Notes under the pieces: generated by a model
What the model saw: the letters and a program-made list of their open reading frames with translations, nothing else
Told to the model about the DNA's origin: nothing
Database searches by the model: none
DNA from: Tomocerus qinae
Taxonomy: Eukaryota; Arthropoda; Collembola; Entomobryomorpha; Tomoceridae
Assembly (NCBI GenBank): GCA_020055645.1
Contig: CM034546.1
Span: 65,596,001 to 65,660,000, forward strand
DNA length: 64,000 nucleotides
Direction of reading: 5' to 3'
In this document: piece after piece, positions 56,405 to 64,000 of the stretch
Numbering within the stretch: the stretch's first letter is position 1
How the letters are laid out: every line of letters starts with the position of its first letter
Position numbers and translations under genes: made by a program

Positions 56405-57215
56405 GATTTGGTTCTTTATTCATTTAGTTCCCCAAATGGGAAATTATTGCGGTAAGGGGGACTAAATCGATTAATACGGTGTGTTGAATTACTGTTTACT
56501 TTAGAAGTTAAAATAAATCTACTTCCATCATTATTCTACCAAAATTGTGCACACTGTCACCTTTACTCAAGCGAGCTTCCGTTACGGCTTGCTGTAGGTT
56601 TTTTCTAAATTTACTTCGTGTCGCAATGGCATCATATAGTTTAAATAAATTCATCTTTAAGCTTTTCAGATACAGATCCACTTCCACTCCTCTATTGCCT
56701 TGTTCAGGCTCTCCCATGTCTTCTTCTTTGGCTTTTGATTTCACGTTTACACGGAATGTCAACTATGAATAATTTTAACTAATTATTTTGATAAGTGTGA
56801 TTACAAATCACTTATTTAATTATATCTGAAACATTACAATTTTAGAAATTTGTTTAAAAAATTGGAGAATAATTCTACAGCTAGCTGTAGAATCAATCAA
56901 AAAATCAAAAGCCAAAGAAGAAGACATGGGAGAGCCTGAACAAGGCAATGAGTGGATCTGTATCTGAAAAGCTTAAAGATAAAATTATTTAAACTATATG
57001 ATGCCATTGCGACACGAAGTAAATTTAGAAAAAACCTACAGCAAGCAGTAACGGAAGCTCGCTTGAGTAAAGGTGACAGTGTGCACAATTTTGGTAGAAT
57101 AATGATGGAAGTAGATTTATTTTAATTTCTAAAGTATACAGTAATTCAACACACCGTATTAATCGATTTAGTCCCCCTTACCGCAATAATTTCCCAGTTG
57201 GGGAACTAAATGAAT
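56405..57215. repeat. Large inverted repeat with central palindrome
   Basis: The left arm (about 56420-56885) and right arm (about 56884-57210) carry the same sequence in opposite orientation: ACTAAATCGATTAATACGG and the 84-codon ORF region. They meet at ATTCTACAGCTAGCTGTAGAAT. The right arm lacks about 120 bp next to the centre. Confidence 0.75.
56508..56762 (-). CDS. 84-codon ORF of a repeated family, function unknown
   Basis: ATG to stop, hydrophilic, rich in Lys, Arg and Glu, with a predicted helical middle. It is the only intact copy; those at 46440-46655 and 56897-57120 are frameshifted and 37667-37735 is a fragment. No family recognised. It may be an exon remnant carried along by the duplications rather than a gene. 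Confidence 0.3.
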   Translation of the reverse strand: MTFRVNVKSKAKEEDMGEPEQGNRGVEVDLYLKSLKMNLFKLYDAIATRSKFRKNLQQAVTEARLSKGDSVHNFGRIMMEVDLF

Positions 57216-60200
57216 AAAATTGTGAAAATATGGCTATCCAAATGCTTATTAGTTCCCCCCTATCAAAATAGTTCCCCACCCAAAAAGCCCAAATTAAAGG
57301 CATAATAACCATTACAAATCAAATCAGTGAATCTGCACTTCAGTGCATCTGTACCCAGTCAGTGAATATGCGCCAACTAGTGTACAAAATAGCATTTACC
57401 ACTTACTATTGGTAACTCATGCCATAGTTTGGTATTCATTATTCATGTTCATGTTGGTATTCAATTCTGTAGTACCCAAACTAACCAAAACTGCCAAAAT
57501 AATGTCCCCGTTATAATGGTGGATATGTGGTATTTATAAGTGTTCAATTTGCCACCAATTTGTTGAATACCTTACCTTACATTTGGATGCCATTAGATAC
57601 CAAAAACCATCCAATACCTTGGTTAATTCTGTTTTGAGTGCATGGCAATGGCTACTGTAATTACATTACAGTGGATTTAATTTATGATTTAGTTTTTGAT
57701 ACTTATAATTATTTGTTAATTTTGTACTTTTATATCATGTGTAAAAAGTCTACAAGATAACTTTTTATTCCAGTTGCATGCATATAATAGTAATTAAGCC
57801 GTTACCGAGTTTTTAAAAACTACGAATTGGTTATACAGCGGTTGCATTTGAAACCGTCATAATAGACTATCAACAGAAAATCGGAAAAGGATTTTATTAT
57901 TGAAGTCGCTGTCATTTATTTCTGAAATGGCTTACAATTTATTTCATTTTAATACGTTCATAAATATCATTTACAATTAATTACCTCAAATTTAAACAAC
58001 ATTTTTTAATGAACCGGTAGTTTAAATGAATGAGCCTTTAAATTAAAGTATGGTATAGTGCAGAAATATGATACTTTAAATTTAATGATATTTTCCGCTG
58101 CGATAATATGGAAATATTACTGATTAGGAAAATTTAACTAGTTAATACAATAATTAAAAATACTTTTATTCTCCACAGCAGCGCGCAGTGGCTAGCAAAA
58201 ATTAGGCTCTAACTTTCTGGTCGAAATGGTGCTTCAGCCTGCTTCTATGCGGAATGTTTCCAGCAAAAGCACAGGGTAAAATATCAGGTATAATAATTAA
58301 GTCAGCACCTTCAGCTTTTTCTTCAAAATAATATATATTGCAACTAGAGTGAACAAGGGCGTAACTAATAACACATTTTAAGGGGGTGCTTAATCACACG
58401 GCAATAATTTTCTTATGCATAAAAATATTTTTTATTAAATTTGGGGAAGTTTCTAGCGTATTTTGGGAATATTAGGCTGTGCTTTAGCCTTTCCCCTAAA
58501 TACGTCCTTTAGAGTGAGAATGGGTTCCATTCCTTGGTGATGTTGATATGTAAAGTAAAGCCGTGATATTAAAATATTAATATACTTCACCCTGATACAA
58601 AGATATATTTACCTAAACGTGTTGTGACAGTTAACTAAGATTGTGTAATTTATAGATGTAATGGCTAGTGGAGATGAGGCTACGTAGACACATTTCACAT
58701 TACAATTAAATCATAATAACATTTAAGCTGTAACTCTTTGTAGTACCTGAACTGTCATAAAGTTTCATTATTGTTTTAAAAATAAAGGTCTAGTTTGAGT
58801 AACTCTGTGATTAGCTCATATTTAATTCAGTTTCACGCAAGTCCAAATGCCAACATATTCAAAATCCGCAATCTCTCAATATGCAATCCCAACAAGTCAA
58901 TAACAATATATAGCTATGTAAATATTACATCATTAACATTACCTTTGCGTAACTGTTGCTGTAATTTTTCATAATAATAATAATGGGCGGCCTGAATTAT
59001 TACCTTCTCTTGTTATAATATGCTTAAAAATCAAATATCATTACCCTGGCAATAGCAATGGGTCATTTAATTGATAGTGATAGCTTATTTTTAGTTGAAA
59101 TACTTGCTAGTTTTCAAGTTTTTTCAGTGTTATTTTAAATTGTGATTATTTTTCCCCGCAATCGATCTGCATTCGGAAATCAGAGTTGGCTCATTACTTA
59201 ATACAAGCATTCTAATAGAAGAGCAAATTTAATGAATATTGGATGTTTAATTAATGTGACATGATTTATATACGATTAATGTATTATCTGAATCGAGATA
59301 TTTGATATTCCGTGGAAATATTGATTCGTAAGTTCGACTTGTCGCTTCTGATTGTGTGTGTGGGGATAGGGTCGGCTCACATGGGGTGGCAGAAGAGCAG
59401 TTAATGACAGAGTCAAAAATAAAAAATACGGGGGCTGGTCTGTGTATAGGCATAAGCCTGAAAGCACTAAAGAGCTCTACTTTACTTTACTTTACTTTAT
59501 TGATTCGTATATACCCATCTCTTTTATGTTCATGGACGGCATTGCTTGGTTATTGAAGAATGACGGTTTTTGAATATCCAACTAGTAAGAAGCAACAAAC
59601 TTAAAAACATTTTTTAATCATTTGAAAGTTTAGCATTAAGTTTATCAACTGTTTATAAACTTATGAGTATATAAGTCAAAAACCTAATGTAAACATTTCA
59701 GTCATGTAAACTAGTCCATATAGGCAGATTGCGTATTGAAGAATGACGACATAAGGATATACGAACACTCTTGCTATGCATGAGTCAACGAATAATAAGT
59801 GGCAAGAAGTATCGCTAACTTAACTTATATACATTATTTAAAAGCATTATAATTTAAATTCCAGTTCTTGATAGAATGACATTTGACAAACTTAGACATT
59901 ATCTTAATTTCATTTTAGTTCTTCAATGATCTTAAATTAAATATATCATCGCTAAGTAGACGTCTTATAATATTTAATCAGAAGAAAACAAGATAGTTTA
60001 TAGTCCGAAGCGGGGAATAATAATCTTAAATGCTGGGCATTCATGCTGACAACGAATACTTTCTACTTCTATTTTTTGGTAATATCATGCATGACCTATG
60101 TAGAACCTTAACCACAAGCATTCATTTAGTATTGAGTAAGTGTGTTATCGGAGAAGTAGGCAACTAGATTAGCGACTGGCTTCCTTATAAATTGTAAATA

Positions 60201-60275
60201 ACATGAATATCTACGGAGCTGCAAAGCGCTGTTTTATTTTACATTCCAAATTCGATTTTCTATCAGTCAACCACC
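57130..60275 (+). repeat. Duplicated 5' flank of receptor copy 4 (block 4, inverted)
   Basis: Reverse-oriented counterpart of blocks 2 and 3. It lacks the 505-bp element of block 2 and the 140-bp insertion before the receptor start, but contains the SINE at 59331-59498 and some unique sequence at about 57530-57780. Confidence 0.75.
59331..59498 (+). mobile_element. Short SINE-like element with (ACTTT)n tail and 11-bp target duplication
   Basis: 168 bp, ending in four ACTTT units, flanked by ATTGATTCGTA at 59320-59330 and 59499-59509. Absent from the same place in blocks 2 and 3. The pentanucleotide tail resembles the 3' tail of the LINE at 37646, so a CR1-like partner could mobilise it. Confidence 0.75.
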
Positions 60276-62150
60276 ATGAAATTCAACATCTTGAAACTTG
60301 AAACTAACTCACTCTTAAATATCGTAAAAAAGGTCTTCATAAAATTGAAAAGAAATATTATTCCAAATCTCACAAATTATTGTGGAAATGAAATTTCAGA
60401 TTGGCTTGGATTTTATTTCAACATCTTTAACGGGTACTTGCCAATCAAATACAACAAATCAGTGAAAACATTTTATACAACCCCAATATCCCATCTTCTA
60501 AGATTGACTGAATATTTTACATTGACTTTGGTGGTTTTCGAAGCGATACAATTTGTACTATTCCTTCGCTCCAAAGAAAATTATATCAACACCGAAGCTG
60601 TTCTGATTCTGATCTGTCTGTTATACTTTGCAATTTTATCATATATTTTCAATCATTTCTTGGAAAAGTCTTCTGAAACCGTACATGTTTTATATCAACT
60701 ATGTCTGAAAGGATTCCCAATCCTTGATGAAGGTAAGTTAAAATTATGTTAATAATGTGAAAATAAAGAATATTATATAGCTTGATTAGTAGAAAAGTTA
60801 GGTATACGGCAAATATTTGTAATACTTTTGTAATTTTTAAGGTTGGAAGAAATCAGGAATTAAAACTTTCGTTTTCTGGGAAGTGTTTTTTTCGAAATTA
60901 ATGGTACTAAACTACTTCATCCCTCATACACTATTTGTGTATATAATGTTTTATGTAATCCTGGGAAAACATGTTGTGGGGCAAAGTGTCAAAGGTTTGG
61001 AATTATTCAATATAATCAAACTGGAAAGTTTGTCGACATTTGTACAATGTTGGATCGTAGGGGTTCCAGGACTAGTCTTTATTACTGTCCTCGGGGCAGT
61101 AATAGGAACATACGCAACAAGGACGTGCTTAAATTTGCACATGATCAGGTAATAAATTTTTCCACTTGTGCACCCCACAAAATATTTTTGCAAATCAAAT
61201 TTATCAAGTAAACATGTTAACAAAGCAAAAAATATCGAAAACTCCATTTGGCAACACTATTTTATTTTTTGTCAACAATAATTATTTTCTTACCACTGTT
61301 AGTAAAGTTAATCAATAAAAATAAGTCATTTCAGTTTTTTTCGAATAATTGTTTAAACATTTAGAATATTGTGTAGCGTAATGACCTTTTTTGTTTTATT
61401 GTTATCCTAGCTATAATGTTTTCGGTTCTGTACTGCTCTTTTTGTAGCACATCCCAGAATTGCTAGGACGACTAATAACCAAATCATTTTTGAAGTAGAT
61501 TAGAAATTCGTGAACAGATAATTTTTTGTATACACACATTATACCATGGTCCCAAAATTATTTTTTAATTGTATGTTCACAATAATTGATTGCAAATAAG
61601 ACTTTGTTAAAAAAGCGGTGTAGACAAAAAGTGGCTGGGCACATAGCTGATAACTTTTATTGTGGATATGAATGAGTTGCTACGACTGATTGTTGATAAC
61701 CATTATTACGATTGACTAATGGTATATCTTTACTAATGATTGATTAAAATTCACCACCAATATTCGTCTCTATTAGTAAAAATTGTAATATACAATGTAA
61801 AAATGTTTTTCAGGGAAAGTGAAGCAAGTCTACAGGAAAAAATCAGGACCTTTAATGGATTACGTATTTTGAATGTATTACTCAATGATTGTCTCAAGAG
61901 ATCTTTAATTCCATCTTGGATATATTTTTTGTGGCTGTGCAATCAATTACTATGTTTGCCCTTATACAGCACAATACAGAAAATGTAGCCCAAGTAGTTA
62001 TGCTAGCAATAATAACTTGCGCATGTATAATTGCACTTATCTTCACATTGTTCTCTTGTTCATTGCTTTACAAAAGTTCGGGTGATACTCTGAAAGCATT
62101 AAAAATTGAATTACCCGTCGGTAATCATAATAAAAAATACTGTAAGCATA
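60276..62150 (+). pseudogene. Gustatory receptor copy 4 (frameshifted and disrupted)
   Basis: Exons 60276-60732, 60842-61148 and 61814 onward have the same junctions and phases as copies 2 and 3. Exons 1 and 2 are open. In exon 3 a T run at about 61924-61930 is one base shorter than in copy 3, which shifts the frame. The rest of the exon is homologous to about 62150, where a hAT element replaces the last 35 or so codons including the C-terminal helix. Confidence 0.8.
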
Positions 62151-64000
62151 GTTTCGAGTGGGAAATGAAAGAAGTCGGACATTTCCCATTTCCCAGTGGG
62201 AAAAGTGGGAAACAAAAAGGCCTAGTGGGTGGGAAAATGGGAAATACAAAAATTAAGTGGGAAATGAAACTTTAACACACAGAGAGCGTAAAATCTGTGC
62301 GTTTAAGGAAAGAAGAGCATATTTTATCCTCATTTCATGTAATCATTAGGTGATGCTTTTATTTGTATGGGTGTGCACGGATTAATATAAAGGTAATATA
62401 TATACCTAAGCAATTATTATATTAATAGCTATTTTAAAATCAATTCTTTGGGATTCATGCTATACTTATAATTTTATTAGTACAATGATTGTAATATTAA
62501 TACTGAATTAATACGTTTATAATAATTTGGTTTGTTACAGTTGACAAGATTATTGTTTTGCATTTCTGTTGTTTAAATTGTGGTAAATAGTACACAGCAT
62601 TTTTGCCTTATCAATACCAAGTCTGTTACGGGTCTTAGATAAAATCTTGCTCATTGTAGATAGTTTCCTTTCTAGTCCAGCAGAACTTGAAGGAAGTCGA
62701 AACAAACTATCCAAAATATCCAAGAGCTCTTTCGGAATACTTGCGTTTCCTTGAGACACAGCAAGCCACCATTTTAAAGGGGGCATTATATTGCAAATTT
62801 CATCTTTAAGAAAAGACTCCGAAAACATTTCTGCATCTTTCAGACTTAATCCAGAGGCTACCACAACAAAATAATCTTGTTTATTGCAAAGCCATCTTCG
62901 TCCACGCTCTAACATTTCCTTTGTCAAATTTTTACCTTCAAAAACGTATAGATTAACTTTAACTTAATATCGTAACTGATATCCACAATTATTTAATTCT
63001 TACCTTTATACTTAGGATGAAACATATATGCAACAATAGCAAAATCCGTTATTCCAAGTCCTATATTCTTCTTAAAAACTTCCGATTCAGATTTTGCTCC
63101 TAAAGAGGTTTTGAGTTTCAGCCAGCAGTCTACAGCATCTGCTAAAGTAGATCTTTCGTGCTGCACCTAATTTAGGAAAACGAGTTTTATTAATTCAAAA
63201 ACGTATTAATTTACAACGTTATTTTTAGAAAGCCATTAATTTGAGATAAAACATAAAAGACAAGACATTGTTATAGATTACCGAATCCAGTTTCTCAGCT
63301 ATTGGAGTAAGTTGTTGGGTAACCGATAGAAGTTCATCATAAAGTTGGTTGCTTTTTATGATGGTTAATATTTCTGAATTCATTTGACATTCTTCCATTC
63401 GACTTATTTGTAAATACTTAGGTTGATTTGCCAAGAAAGATTCGAATGTGTCAATTTGACTATTCCAACGTGTATCCCCGGGATAATTGGCCGTAATCCT
63501 TTAATCTTTTTTAAGGCGGCAGAAGGGAAGTCATGATTGCGAAAGTAGTTTTGCACCCTAACTACTTCGTTTTTTAATATTTCTGGAGTCAATCCTTTTC
63601 CAACCAGATTCATAAGATGGGCGTTGCATCCATATACATATAAATCCGGTCGTTTTTCTTTTAACTTTCGTTGCATTAATCTCATTGTGGAGCAGTTGTC
63701 AGTTACACAACCAATAACAATTGCACCAAACTCTTCTTCTACGTTTTTAATAACAGTTTCTAGCAGTCCAAGGCAGAATTCAGCCGTTTTTTTGTTTGTA
63801 TCTGAACTCATTGCGTCGTAAAAGTATGTATTTTCTCCTGTGTGAATGGTGTGGACAATAAGTTGATCATTGTGAAGTGCAGTCCAGCCGTCCTGAGCAA
63901 TAGTTACTTTTTTTCCCGGCTAACTCCTTTTTGTGTGTCGTTTTCGTCTCATTGTAAATCGATTTTAGCAACTTGTTGCCAATCACTTCGTGTGAGGGGG
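62150..64000 (-). mobile_element. hAT transposon, left end at 62150, right end outside window
   Basis: Homology to receptor copy 3 stops after ACTGTAAG, and the element then starts with CATAGTTTCGAG. Transposase exons lie on the minus strand. If it is a hAT element, ACTGTAAG should recur as an 8-bp target duplication beyond the right edge. Confidence 0.7.
62550..64000 (-). CDS. hAT-family transposase, C-terminal part (partial, several exons)
   Basis: From the right edge toward the left: a frame with TIAQDGWTALHNDQLI and VIGCVTDNCSTMRLM...YGCNAHLMNL, the catalytic-region signature of hAT/DUF659 transposases (about 63930-63480). Smaller exon-like parts follow (about 63430-63225 and 63170-63005, the latter ending at a GTAAGA donor). 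A last exon (about 62930-62550) holds SSSAGLERKLSTMSKILSKTRNRL, the C-terminal dimerisation domain. Exact joins were not resolved. No definite stop was seen inside these parts, so it may be recently active. The N-terminus is outside the window. Confidence 0.72.

Overview
The window comes from an arthropod nuclear genome, probably a hexapod. It is AT-rich, its genes have introns, and it carries arthropod-type chemoreceptors (gustatory and ionotropic receptors), a ZAD zinc-finger gene and many transposon remnants. The order cannot be fixed from sequence alone; a springtail is only a guess.

Positions 1-11993 are the most unusual part: an array of integrated copies of a small parvovirus-like DNA virus. 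Six copies of a 289-bp terminal palindrome have centres at 903, 3102, 5304, 7505, 9717 and 11945, so the intervals are 2199, 2202, 2201, 2212 and 2228 bp. The asymmetric middle of the palindrome occurs in two reverse-complement forms. These are the flip and flop states expected of terminal hairpins copied by rolling-hairpin replication. Four intervals carry one segment type (a 64-codon ORF and a cysteine-rich protein of 164 residues). The fifth interval has almost the same length and the same terminal regions but carries a 397-residue parvovirus-type capsid gene. The start of the window holds the end of a third kind of segment. This looks like an endogenised virus with several segments of equal size, or a helper with satellites.

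The array ends inside a palindrome arm, exactly at the Walker A exon of host ORC4 (origin recognition complex subunit 4, 11994-14661, seven exons visible). The region downstream holds a divergent ionotropic receptor (15342-17579, minus), a two-exon ZAD/C2H2 zinc-finger gene (18691-21776, minus), a decayed alpha-2-macroglobulin/TEP pseudogene (about 22785-24120) and a three-exon peptide-type GPCR (26158-28421, plus).

From 29 kb to the end is a gustatory-receptor cluster built by segmental duplication. Copy 1 (plus, 29787-31179) is divergent and frameshifted. Copies 2 (minus, 40399-43042) and 3 (minus, 49650-51657) are intact genes of 411 and 410 residues. Copy 4 (plus, 60276-about 62150) has a frameshift and is broken by a hAT transposon. 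A fifth fragment lies at 33108-33169. Long flanking blocks (about 40200-46680, 49450-54260, and inverted 57130-62150) are duplicated with the genes. Comparing them reveals clean insertions: a 505-bp LTR-like element with an empty site in the paralogues, a short SINE with an 11-bp target duplication, and a 670-bp TIR element in an intron. A CR1/Jockey-type LINE (34095-37665), a hAT MITE with a perfect 8-bp target duplication, a Cys-rich small gene at 48243 and several foldback elements fill the gaps.
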